Source: an uncultured Clostridia bacterium (GTDB lineage: Bacteria > Bacillota > Clostridia > Christensenellales > Borkfalkiaceae). Taken from it: DNA of 64,000 nt. Under the pieces are notes generated by a model. The model searched no databases. It saw nothing but the letters and a program-made list of their open reading frames with translations, and had not been told where the DNA came from. The stretch spans positions 146,013 to 210,012 of the forward strand of contig CANQQY010000001.1 in NCBI GenBank assembly GCA_947626105.1, given 5' to 3'. The position numbers and the translations under genes are program-made. Numbering within the stretch: the first letter of the stretch is position 1; each line of letters opens with the position of its first letter. This document shows positions 8,607-21,600 of this stretch, piece after piece.

Positions 8607-11600
8607 TCAATCCTCAAACATTCTGTTCACTTCGCCGTCGACAACAAGCGTAAACTTTGTGTGGTTGCCGATCAAGTTTTTCATGTCCTTCCCTTCCTCG
8701 GTGAAGGTGGGATTCTTGACGGTGATCGTGATCCCTGCTTTCCCTGCATCGTATTGGAACCCTCCGTCGAAAGTGCAATTATCAAGCAAGGTATCCACAT
8801 ACGGTCTGAAAAAGTTATAACTTCCGCCGTCCTTAAAGTGCGTATTGTAAACCTCAACTTTTCCGCCGCCGGTGGAGCCGAAGGAAGTCCAAGCTCCGAT
8901 CTCACAGTCCTTGATGACGATCTTCGCGCCATTGGTCTGGTCGAAGTGAACGCCATACGTCCCGTTTTCGATCGTGCAATGGTCGATCGTGATCGTCGTA
9001 CCTTTTGTGCCGTAAGAGGAGCCGATCGCCTTGAAACCGCCATTGAAGTGGCAACCTTTGATCGTTACATTCTCCGCCCCACTAAGGATCTGAACAGATA
9101 CATAGTTGGTTCCGGAAACGTCGAACGTGCAATCTTCAAGCGTGAAATTATCTCCGTGCACTTGAACTGCGCTACCGCTGTTATTGGTGCCGATTTCCGC
9201 TTTGAACGTCATGCCCTTCAATGTTACGTTATTGCCCGTAATATCGGTTTTCTTCCCTTCGGAGGGATTCACGTCGATAACGGTTCCTTCAACGCCTTCG
9301 ATAACAACATTTTCAACGGATACTTTCGCCGACAAGGTGTAATGATCTGCACCGAGGACATAGGTCTCGCCTTCTTTCGCGCTCTCGAGAGCCCTCGCAA
9401 GATCTGCGCCTTCGCCGAGCGTCCACACATTGTCGTCATAGGAATATTGATTATTCCAGTTGATCTTCAAATCGTTGTTCTCGAGTGTAAGCCCGGTAAG
9501 AGGAATATTTTGCTTCGCATTTCCGATAAGCCCATAGTAATTAAGGCGCACCGATTTGTCTGCTATAACAGTCACCTCGCCACTGTTGCCGCGGAGTGTA
9601 ACGTTGTTAGCTCCTCTGCCCGCAATCGCACCGACGCCGTTGGAATCTTCATCGTCTCCCGAGAATACCCGTTCAACGGTAAGGGTCACACCGTCGATAA
9701 TGCAATTCTCAATCACATTATTTGCCTGCGCGATCCCGCTGACAGCGCCGATCGCGGAATAGCCTGCCTTGGTTACTCTGATGTCAATGTTGGTATAGCA
9801 ACCGGAGATTGAGCTACTGCCTTCGCCAAGCCATCCTGCAATACCGCCGGCATACTGCCAATAGTTTTCAACATAGCTCCCGTCGTTTGCCTCAACGCGG
9901 CAATTTTCTACGTTGACATAGCCTTTCCCGATAATCACACCGGTATATTGACCGCCCTTAACGACCACTGTGCCCTTAACGACAACATCGCTGATATGGG
10001 CGCCAGGGAAAGACTCTCCGACGACAACCGCAACGCAATTAGAACCGTCGTTGTGGAAAACATAGGCATTCTCTATCGTCAGATTGCAAATCGTAGCACT
10101 TTCGACTCTGCCAAACAGACCAAGATGCTGATTGTTGTGATTTTCGGGTGCAAGATTTGTTATATAGAGATTCGTAAGCGTGTAACCCTGCCCGTCGAAA
10201 GTTCCGGCGAAAGTCGCGCTTGCCTCGGAATTAGAAAATCCGATGGGAGCCCAAGGATCTTCCTCGCCGCCAAGGTCAAACCCTGCTTCAAGCAAGATAG
10301 TCGCACTCTTATAGTTATTGCCGGCGTTGACGCTGTCACGGAAAGCCTTCAAGCCCGCAAGATTGTAGATGTGGTAATCTCCAACCGTAACGGCGCCTTC
10401 AGCGTCCCAAGCGAAGTCCTGCGTGAAGCCCGCTTCTCCCTCTTCGTCACTTGCATACACAAGCGAGAGTGTGGTGTTGGTGAGGGAAACCGCATAATCT
10501 TTGCTATCAGTTCCACCCAAAATGGTATAAGTGGATTCATTGACGGGATTAATCGTCACAGAAATTTTAACATCAGAGATTGATACAGGCGCGGACTTCG
10601 TCACAAATGCAACAACGGAACCCGCAAGTGCAACACCGACAGCCTCACCTTTATTGATAGCTGTAATTGTACAATCAATTTCTGCATTCGTAACGGTAAG
10701 CGAACCGCCGTCTTCCCAACCCATTATACCGCCTGCAACTGCACGCTGTGTATCATTTGTTGTACATGTAATGTTACCTTTACTGATAACACCATTCATC
10801 TTATCGCTTTGACTTGATGAGCCAACAATACCGCCAACTTTGGGTTGAATCTTTGCACCAGGCTCTGCCGTTGCAATAATTTCTCCATAGTTCGCAACTT
10901 CGGTAAACTCAAAGTCGCCTTGATGTGTTGTACCAATAATACCGCCAACGTTCAACTTGCTACTTGTCATTGCACCGCATGCGGTTGCAGAAATTGTACC
11001 ATAGTTCGAGCAGTACTCAACAACCGTTTTTGCAGATCTCATAACATATGCTACCATGCCACCTGCATTTGTCTCGACCTTCTTGTCGGAATTACCAGTA
11101 GCCGTCAAGTTGCCGTGATTGACACAATGACTAAAAGTAACATTGGAATGCTGAATATGTCCTACGATACCGCCAACCTTTTCCTTTGCGGTGACAGATG
11201 CATAATTCGTGCAATTTGTAATCAAAACCTTGGGTGCATCGGCAGCGCTAAGGTCGCCTTCCCCCCATTTTTCGTCATCTTTCACATAGCCAACCAATCC
11301 ACCACCGACTTTTTCAGAGCTAACTACGCAAGAATCTTTGACAACAAGGCCATTCAAAGTAGTTGCGCCCATTACACGACCTGCGACAACAGCAACTTTT
11401 CCATCATTATACTTGTTGTCGATCATCGAATTGGCGAAAGATGTATTTTCAATAACATTGCCATCAACGACGCCAAAGAATCCCGCAAATTCTCGATCCA
11501 AATTCACGACATGGATTCCATCGATCGTGTGGCCTTCGCCGTCAAAATTCCCGGTGAAAGGAGTGTCCTCGGTGCCGACGGGGGTCCAGTTGCCCGCGTC

Positions 11601-12678
11601 GTTTGCCGCAAGCGTGATGTCCGACTTGATGTGGACGTCAACGCCGAGCCACTTTGCAGCGTCCGCGCCGTTTACAAGTTCATTCCAAGCCTTGAGACCG
11701 TTTTCATCGTAGATCTCAATGTACAGAGCCGTAGATTGCTCTTTGTCGCCCTTGGGTCCTTTGTAGGCGACAGTCATGCCGTTTTGCTCATCAAGCCAAA
11801 TCACGCTGTCTGCGGGAACCGTGAAGCTGCCGCCGACGACGGGAGCTTCATTGCCCACTTCGGGAACGTCCTCTCCGCCCTCCGTCTTGTTCACGATCTC
11901 TTGATTTTCATCGACGATTTCGGAATCGGTGGAGACATAGTAGCTTTCGAGCGTCAAACCTCCTGCGACAACGGAACCGACAAGCGCGCCCGCTTTGTTT
12001 GCAGCGGCCTGCTGTTGAGCTTCCGTCTCATTGGTTGCGCCTGCGCCGACCTTGACGTCGCGGACTTCGAGACCGGAAGCCTCGACCGCCTGCTCAACGA
12101 CGACGCCCGCGATACCGCCCGCATAACCTACGTCGGTGGACTCGGGATTTTCTGCGTTCACGCCGTCAACGAACACGGAGATGTGTTCTGCGCTAAGGTC
12201 GGAAAGGGTGGCGCCGGCATATCCGCCGACAATACCGCCCGCGATCTTCACTGTCGCGTGAATGTTCCAGCTCGGTTCGCCGTCTACCGCCGCGACGCCG
12301 TTTGCGCCGTCGACATGGACGTCCTTCAATTCGCCGTAGCAAAGACCGACAACGCCCGCCGCATGGGTTTTCGCTTCCACATGAATGTTGCCGATAACGG
12401 AGACATTCTCGATGGAGCCGTAGACAAGGGTGCCGACAACGCCGCCGACGTGAGCGTCGCCCTTGAGCGTGACGTTTTCAATCGTCAAATTCTTGATCGT
12501 CGCAGTTACGACCTGACCGCCGTTGGAGCCTTCCCATTGGGAAGCGTATCCGAAGAGTCCGAGCTCGCTTGCTTCGCTCGTATTCACAAGATTGAGGATC
12601 TTATGTTCCCTGCCGTCGAAGGTCCCGAAGAAGGGATGGGTTGCAGAGCCGATGGGCTCCCAATTAGTACCCCCCCCC
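8607..12678 (-). CDS. Out-of-frame C-terminal part of the giant surface protein
   Basis: This frame continues the giant protein after the G tract and has no start codon or ribosome-binding site of its own. It begins inside a module (TNWEPIGSATHPFFGTFDG) whose first half ends the upstream frame (DIDLQDVENGGG). About 1354 residues carry two more complete GLUG-type modules (near 11.6 and 10.2 kb), many VGGxVG motifs, and a right-handed beta-helix-like end with repeated ENVTIKGCHFNG/TITIDHCTIENG-type rungs (about 8690-9330). The C-terminus has no LPXTG motif, charged tail or membrane helix. With one G fewer (or two more) in the tract this part would be fused in frame to the upstream coding region. 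As sequenced it would be silent unless ribosomes slip. An assembly error in the homopolymer is the alternative. Confidence 0.85.
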
Positions 12679-15600
12679 GTTTTCAACATCTTGAAGATCA
12701 ATATCGTTATGGAGCGCAACGGTCTTTCCTGCGAAGTTGGCGCCGCCATTGACGAGGTCGCGGAAGTATGCAAGGCCGTTCGCGGAGTAGACGACGTATT
12801 CGCCGTCATACTCCCCGGAATAGACCTGTGCATAATCGTTGACACTTGCCGTGCCCTGCTGAACTTTGATCTCGCCGTTGTTGACAGGGTCGCCGTTCGT
12901 GTTGGATTCACCTGCCGACCAACCGACAAGGTATTCGCCGTCGTTCGTGAAATCGCTCTGGAATTCGCCGTCGAAGGTGATCGTGACAACGCAATCCTTA
13001 TCGATCGTCACGCCGTAGGAGCTGTTCGCGCCGTTGATACCCGTGATCGCACCGACGCCGCAGCACTTTTCGGTGAAGTCCGCCTCACCCTTTACGGGGT
13101 TCTTAACAGACCATACAAGGTTGACAGTGCCTTTCAGGTAGCTGTTCGTGATCGTCTGTGTGTCGAAAGAGTGACCCGAGAAGGTACCGACCTGTGCGCC
13201 GTATGCGGTGAAGTTTTCGATCGTGAGATTGTTCACATGGTTTGCGCCCGCATAGCCGAAGAGACCCGCTTTGCCTTCATGATCCGCAACGACCTTCATG
13301 TTCTTGATCGTGTGACCGTTACCGTTAAGGGTGACCCAGTGGCCGTCCAGTGCAACCCAGTTGTATTCATGACCCTGCGCGTCGGTCATGAGATCGACAT
13401 TGTCCATGTCGATATCGTTGAGAAGGTTGATCGTGAAGCTCAAACCTTCACCTGCCCCAGGGAACAGTTCGCCGTCACCATGGTTATTGTCGACAAAGAC
13501 GAGCTGTGCCGGCGTGGAGACACTGACTTCGCGGATACGGCCGCCCTCAATTCTGTCGATCTGAATGCTCGAGTTCACCGTAACATTTTCAAGCGTCACA
13601 TCACTCAAAGTGAGAACTCCGTTCGCTGCACGGGTGCCGCCGACAACTTCGCTGGGCTTGGTGCCGCTCTGTGCACCGCTCGGATAGGTGTAAAGCGCTT
13701 CGACAGTAACGTCTTTCACGCTGACGTGTTCCATACCGCCGCAGACGGAGGAGCAGAACTCACCGACAACCGCGCCGACGAAGAGATTCGCCATATTGTC
13801 CTTGGCGTAGTCATCAGTGCAGAAACCAAGCACCTCAACGTTTTCAAGCGTGACGTTGGTGATGTGGAAACCGCTATTAGGGTTCGTCACGTTATTTGCC
13901 CTGTTGTAGTAGCCGACCGCGCCGCCGACCTTACGGGAGCCCATGACAGAAATATTCTTGACGGTGAGGCCGTCATAAGTGTAAGTGTCGCCCTCGCCCG
14001 TGTAGCCGATGATACCGCCGACGTTGTCGCCCTCGAGCTGAGAAACAATGCCATTCTCGTCGACTGCGGCAACGCCGTCAATGTGGCTCTGCAAGTCGTC
14101 TGCTTCGACTGTGGCATTCTGAATGTTGCCATAGCCGCTGCCGACCACGCCGCCGACCTTGTAGTTACCGACGATCACAATATGGCCGCTGACTTTTACG
14201 TCCTTGACCCAAACGGAGGAGAAATACCCGCCGACTACGCCGCCGATCGAAGTTGAACCGGAGACGATAGGATCGATCACTTCGACCCCTTCGATCGTGG
14301 TGTGATCATTCGCGTGACCTACGAGAGCGCCGACGCTATCCTTGCCCGAAACAACGGGATTGAAGATTTTGACGTTCTTGATGACCGCATTGCCGTCCGT
14401 GTAACCGAAGAGACCCGCGTAGTCAAGCGTACCCACCTTAAAGACGCTGTGTTGAAGGCTTCCGTCGCCAATCAAAAGGCCGCGAACCGTATAACCTTGT
14501 CCGTCAAAAGTGCCCTTGAAGGGGTTCTGGCAAACTTGCGTGGGCTTATTGTTGACTTGTTTTTCTTCCCACTTTGTACCGCCGATCGGAGTCCATTCGC
14601 CGCTAAGGGTGACATCGTTCTCGAGGTAAACAGTTTCGCCATTGAAATCGTGGCCGCCGTTCACCATGTCGCGGAAGGTCTTCATGCCCGCTTCATTGGA
14701 AACATAGTAGCCGTCTTCTTGCGCCTTGAGGCCATTCCAAATGACTTCGATATCGTTGTCCGAGAACGTAGGGATTTCGCCTTCTTCCGTGCCGCAAGGA
14801 CCCGAAAGGCCTTTGTTGGTCATGAGCGCATCCGGTGCGATGATCGTGACGGATCCCGTGTTGCCGCTGTAAGTAGCCGCACCGCCGTTCGGAACGAGTG
14901 CGCCCGTGTACCGCTCATAGACGCGGAAATTTGTTTCCACAAAGTCGCCATCTTTTGGCGTCTTGCCGTCGATCCCGATTGCGCTGACGTCGATCGTGAC
15001 GTCAACGAGCCTGTTGTCGGAGACGGTCACGTCTGACTTATGATCGGTACCGCCGAGGACACCGCCGACCATGCCATAGCCGTCATCCGCATTCTCTGCG
15101 CTCTGCGCAAGTGCAAGCAACTTGACGCTGCCGACCACATTGCCACTGACTGTCGCTTCGGTGTGTTCACCCGCAACAAATCCGACGATGCCGCCGAGTT
15201 TGTAATTCTGGACAGAGAGTGTACCGACGGTGACCGCGCAACCATCAACGTGCGAATTGCCGCTCATGTGACCGACAACGCCGCCGACCCACGTACCGCC
15301 GACGATCGTTGCATTTTGGATCGTAACGTTCGTGACCGTGGAATCCGTGATGCCGGACGCAAGCGCGCCGACAAATTCCGCCTTAGGTGCATTGATGTTT
15401 GCCTTTTCGATGACGAGATCCTTCACGGTTGCGCCATTGAGGTTGCCGAACAAGCCCGTCGCATATCTCGCCGTTGCGCTTTCGATCGTCAAACCCGTGA
15501 TCTTTTTGCCGGTGCCGTCGAACGTGCCTTTGAAGGCATGGGCGCTATCATTCCCGATAGGCGTCCAGTTCACCCCCCCCAAATCAACATTTTGAGTGAG

Positions 15601-18600
15601 AGTGACGGTTTTTTCCGCAAAGTCGATCCCGCTGTTGACGAGGTTCGCGAAGTAGCGAAGACCGTATGCGGAGGAAACGCTAAGAGATTCGACCGTAAAC
15701 GTTCCGTCTTCGTTATACCCGCCCGTAAGGATGTAGTCCTCTCCGTAAAGGTTGCCCGAGAGCTCGGAAGAGCCGCTGTCGACCGTAATGGACGTCGACG
15801 TGATCTTTACCGTGGAGGCCTGTGCTCCTTTAAGGTAGCTGCGGTAGCTGCCGACGAGGCCGAAGTTGGGAAGATCCGAAAGCTCATAGAGACGCAACGT
15901 ATCATCACCTTCAAGTGCATACGCATTGACTCTGGTAATGGAGCCGTTGAACGAAGAATCGGTGATGGTGACAAGATGATCGCCAGCCTCCGCCGAGTCA
16001 AGTTCTGCCGTACCGATGAGACCGCCGACCATTGAGTAATAGACGGAGGTATCGACGCTGTTATAGTACCAAGCAAAGTTCATGTAGACATTGCCGCCGA
16101 CTTTGACGTTCGTGAGCGTCTCGCTTCCGAACGCGGTACCGATGAGGCCGCCGACCGCAAAGTTGCCATCGACCCAAGCATTCACAACAATAACATTCGT
16201 CAAAGAATCGTGCATGGAGAGACCGATGAGGCCACCGACCATGATACCGCCCTTATCGTTGACACGGATCGTGCAGTTGGCTTGAATGACATTGTACGTG
16301 CAGGACTGCGACGCGCCGACAAGACCGCCGACCGCATTGCCGCTGTAAGTGCCTACACCCGTAACGGTAACGGAAGCACCCTCTTCAATCGTGATGTTGG
16401 AGAATGCGACATTTGCAGCATAGCCTACAAGCAGACCGGAATCGTTACGATCGCCATGCGCTGTACCGTTCACGGTAACAGTGTTGACGCCTGCGATGGT
16501 GAGGTTTTTGATTACGACCTCTGTCGGATTCACTTCGTTCTTACCAACAGCGCCGAACAAACCGACGAACCGAGAACCCGAGACGTTGATGTTGGAGATC
16601 TTGTGATTCAAGCCGTCGAAGGTGCCCATGAAGCGAGCGCCGTCCGTACCGATCGGCGTCCACGCCTCGCCAAGTTCCGCGAGGTCGATATCCGCCGTCA
16701 AGAATACGTGCTCATCCTTAAAGTCTTTGCCGCCGTTGACCTTTTCCGCAAATGCTTTGAGGCCCGCCGCGCTGTCGATCAGGTAACCCTTGGTAACTTC
16801 GCCGGTGCTGTCTGCTACTGCGCCGTAGAAGAGCCCATCGGGAAGTTCTTCTTCCGTCGCATTGGTGACTTTGGAAGAGGAATCGGTGATCGTCGTTGTG
16901 CTCGAATCGAGAGCTTCGCCGACAAAGGCGTGCTCAGACTTATCGAACTCTTCAACAGAAGAAGTGAGCTCACCTTCGAACGTGCTCTTCTCGATCGTGT
17001 TATTATTGCTTTCCTGAACGGAACCGAGGATACCGCCCGTATGAGCCGACCTGCCCGTTACATTGGCTTGAACGGTGATATCGCTCAAAGTAGCGCCGTA
17101 CGCAAGCGCACCGGCAAGACCGCCAGCCCAGTTACCTTCCACATTGAGGTTGGAAGAAACTTTATTCAAGTTGGACTGTTGAAGGTGACCCGTCAAACCG
17201 CCGACCTGCGCGCCCGCATGATCCGTAGTATCGTCAAACGACGACTTCGCATAGCTCTGCGCTTCGTCCGTGTAGGACGCATTGATCGTTACGTTCGAGA
17301 TCTTGTCGTTCGTGATATAACCTGCAAGACCGCCGACAAAGTCGCCTGCCGTCTCGATCTGGATAAGCCCTTGGATCGTGACATTCGCAATGCCGCCCTT
17401 TGCCGCGTCGCCGTTATTCGTCCCGGCAAAGCCTGCGAGCGCACCGACGTAGTCTACCCTTTGAGCGGTGACTTTGATCGAAACATTCTCGATCGTGAGA
17501 TTGGAGATGCCCGCAGAATCCTCATAAATTTCGTTATTGACATACCCGAAGAAGCCGAGATAGTTGTGCTCTGCGGACGTGATGATGAGGTTCGAGACGG
17601 TGTAATTCTGCCCGTCGAACACGCCTCTGAACGGGTGGTCGCTCGTTCCGATGGGCGTCCATTCCTCGGCCCCCTCTCTCGTCGCCAAAGAGCGGCGAGA
17701 AAGAGGTTCTGCTACTGTCGGCACACTAAGGTCGATGTCGCATTCGAGTTGAACGGTTTCACCTTCAAAACCTTCCTTGAAGGTCTTACGGTTGTGTGTT
17801 GTTGCTCCGTCGTTCACAAGGGTGCGGAAAGTTTCGAGACCTTCTTTGGAGACGATATGCCAAGCGTTGTTGTCTTTGATGAGACCCTTGTCATTCTTAT
17901 CCGCCCCGTGGAGGATGGTCACGTCGATCCTATGGTTGTCGTGGTCATCGCCGTCGACGTTGACGCCGTGCGCAGCCGCTTCCTCGGCAGTGTAACTCAT
18001 CCTACCGATCATCCAATCGACGTACTGATCCTGATCGGCGTCGACGTGTTCGTACTCTACCTTGTAGCCCGCCAAGCCGTCGGGATCTACTTCCATGTAA
18101 CCGTCGCGCTTGATGGTGAGGTTCACGTTCTTGACGGTATTCCCGGTGGCGTCGAGGGCGCTGCCGTTGTCAATACCTGCGAGACCGCCGAGATCCTTAT
18201 ATGCGGTGAGTTTCGATTCCGCAACCGTATTATCAGTGAACTGTGCGCCCTTGCTGAATCCGACGAGACCGCCGAGCTTCGCGCCGTAGTCAAACTTCGG
18301 AGTCGAATCCTTCATGATCTTTTCGGGGAACGCCTGACCTTCGAGACCGACGACAACGACATTCTCGTATCCTTCAACGCCGATATCCCAAACGCCTTCG
18401 GAGCAGTCGTTATGACCCGCGATACCGCCGACATAGCTGTGACCCTTGACGACAGCGTTTGCAACGGTGATGTTGCTGAATGCCGTAGCCTTGCCCGTAC
18501 CGACGACAACGCCGACGGAAAGGTTACCGGTGACCTTTGCATTTGTGATGTTGAGGTCTTTGATGACCGCACGGCTCGTACGACCGAAGAGACCCATGTT

Positions 18601-21600
18601 GTTGCCGTTTACGTCTGCCTCTGCCTCGGTGTGGGCGTTGTGGCCTTCCACGGTGAGGTTAGAGATCGTGTAAGCGTTTGCGTTGAGTGTGTACCCGCTG
18701 TCTTTGCCGTCGACCATGATCTTGACGGCTTCGCCTGCGGTTTCCTTATACGCAGTGAAGATGCCTTGGAATACTGCCTTAGGAGTCTCGTTCGGGCCGA
18801 CTGTTTCGTCTGCACCGATCGGTTCCCAATCTTCGCCTGTAAGGTCGACATCCGCAAGCAGGTGGACAGTTTCACGGATGATCGTCTTGTGGTCGGGAAG
18901 CTGTTCGGCATATGTGTTACCGCCGTTGACCTGATCGCGGAAGAATTTGAGACCTTCTTCCCCCGTGATCTGGTATTCGGAAGTGACTTTGTTTTCACCC
19001 TCCTCGGTGAACCAGTCGGTATCCTGGACGAACGTATCCGTCGCGTCCGCATCATTCTTATAATGAACGACGTCGAGCGTGGAGTTCGTGATCGTGACCG
19101 TGCCGGTCGTTGTTGTCGTGTAGCCGCCGACAAGACCGTAGTTCTCGTACTTCGTCGAGGAAGCATTCTTCCAGCCGACGCGGGTAAGCGTACCCATGAA
19201 GTGCGCATCGTTGACGTTGAAGTCGGAGCTTTCCGCACCCTCACTCACGGTGAGCGCACCGACGATACCGCCGATTTGAAGGGTTGTTGCCTCCTGCACA
19301 GACGACGCTTTGAGAACCGCGCCGGAGTAGACGGGAGCTGTCGTTCCGATCGTGACGCCGTCCTCGGCAACGCCGACAACACCGCCGACCTTGAACGAAC
19401 CGCTGACCTTGACATTTCCGTCAGAGACGTACTTATCGCCTTCGTCATACTTCACGCCAACGTAGATGTCGTCGAGCTTGCAAGCCTTTGCGATACCTGC
19501 GACCGCGCCGACGTTCGGCGTATCGGTCGTTTCGATCGTAAGACCGTTCACGGTGACGTCGGAGATGGAGCCGCCGTCGATACGACCAACGACTGCGCCC
19601 GCGTTCCCAACATAGCCTTTGAGCTCTGCGGTCGTTACGGTGATACCGGAGATCGTCGTTTTCTCTGCAAGGGCGACAAGAGCGCCGGTGCTGCGCGAAT
19701 CAGCGGTCACGTTGATCGTAACAGTCGTACTAAGAATGTCGAGATTGGAGAGCGTTGCGCCGTCCGTGTGACCGAAGAAGCCGACGAGATCGCCCGTACC
19801 CGTGTATTTGAGATTCAAGATCTGCCAATTACCGGCCGATTCGCCTTCGCCGTAGCTGCCGTCGAAGGTGCCCTTGAAGGCGTGCTCGCTGTTGCCGATC
19901 GGCGTCCAGCTCTCGTAAGAGCCGAGGTCGAGCTGGTGCTCTGCGTTCAACTCGTCCGCAAGTTTGACCGTCTTATCTTCGCCTGTCCACGAGCCTGCGT
20001 TCACGAGGGACGCAAACGTGTTGAGACCGACAAGCGAGAAGTTGTAATAGGTATCATATTTCTCGGCAAGAAGATCGCTAAGTCTGCGGCCGAACTGCTC
20101 GCCGATGACGATGTGGATATCCGCCTCGGAGCCTTCGGCGACGTAGCCCTTGAGCGCTTCCGCCATTTCCTTATCCTGCGTGGATTCGAATCTGCTCGTA
20201 TGACCGAAGATGAAGTCGCCCTTCGTGATCTTGCCGTCATCATTGAGGACAAGGTTGTAGCCGATGAAGTCGTAGCAGTTATCCGTCGAAACGCCGCTCA
20301 CAAGGTCGAAGTCGACAGCGACAGCTTCGCCGTTCACGTTGACCTTATTGTCGTTCGTGATGAAGATACGAGCCTTTCTCGGGCCACGACCCGTGTCCGA
20401 TTCTGCGGAGACGAGCGAGTAACCTTTTGCCTTCTCGGCGTTCTCCGGGTCGCAGACAACGTTGATCGTGTTGCCCTTCATCCAGACTTCGTACTCGTCA
20501 GTCTCGGACGATGTTGCAAGGTCGATGAATGCAGACCTGTTGCCGCCGGATTTGCCGCTGATCGCGCGTGCCGCGTCGGTGTAGACCGTGTTGTTCTCGA
20601 CCGTGATCTTCGCGCCCTTTACGATGCGGAAGAACTTCACGACAGCCTCGTGGTAAGGCTTATCGGCCGAACCGAATACGTTGCCGCTGATCTCGGAGCC
20701 GTCTTTGATCGTTGCATACGCGAAGATTGCAGTCGCAACGTCTTGATACTGATCGCTCGTCGCGCTCTCGTTGGAGAGCACAACGTTGTTCGTGAATACG
20801 AGTTTTGTCGTGACGACGCCATTATTCGACGAATGCCCGAGAATGAACGTTGCATACATTCCGCTGTATCTTTCGGGAACAATGTCTGCGTAGCAGTTCG
20901 TCACGGTGAGGGCGTCGACGACGGGAGCCACACCTTCTGCGCCCGCGCTCAAATCGATGTAGCTGTTGCCCGTGAACTTGATACCCGTGAAGGTAAATTC
21001 TGCCGTAGGAGCCTTATCGTTCACGTTGGTGTTGAAGCCGCCGAGACGGAAGATCTCGTTGTTGACAACGGCTGTGTAGTTGTGATTCGAAGCGGTTTCT
21101 TCTGCGCCGAGCGTGTCGCCTGTGTAGGTGACGGTCGCGTTGCCGTCGCCGTTGGTCGTGGCCGCGAAGGTCACATCGCCGATCGAGATCGTGATGTTGG
21201 AATTGGTCACAACGACCGTAGGCGTTCCTGCATAGAAGCCGAACGGAGCCGCCGCAAAGTCGCTTGCCTTCGCCGCACCTACACCGTTCAAGAGCTGTAC
21301 CCATGCGTCAACGGTGACGTTGTCGATCGTCGCGTCTTTGGAAACGACCTTCGCGACCGTCGCCTTCGTGGCGTCTGCGTCGCCCGCGAGCTTGTTGATG
21401 TTGAGGTCGCCGAGGACGAGGTGCTGTACGGTACCTGCGAGGTTGCCGAACAGAGGCCCGTAGAGACCGACGATCTTGTAGGTCGGAGTGCCCTCGAAGC
21501 CGTAGCCGCCGTTGAATGTACCTTCGAATGCGTAGGTTTCGTTACCGATACCGACCCAATTCGTCTGGTAGGACACCATGTTGATATCGCTGCCGAGCGA

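Noticed and set aside
8607..8700. LPXTG or other wall-anchor signal at the giant protein C-terminus
   Set aside because: The last residues are hydrophilic (VVDGEVNRMFED) with no sorting motif or hydrophobic tail.
12679..12989. N-terminal extension of the downstream giant-gene frame
   Set aside because: Upstream of the G tract this frame is Ser/Arg/Thr-rich shadow sequence overlapping the real upstream frame; the coding part starts only at the tract.
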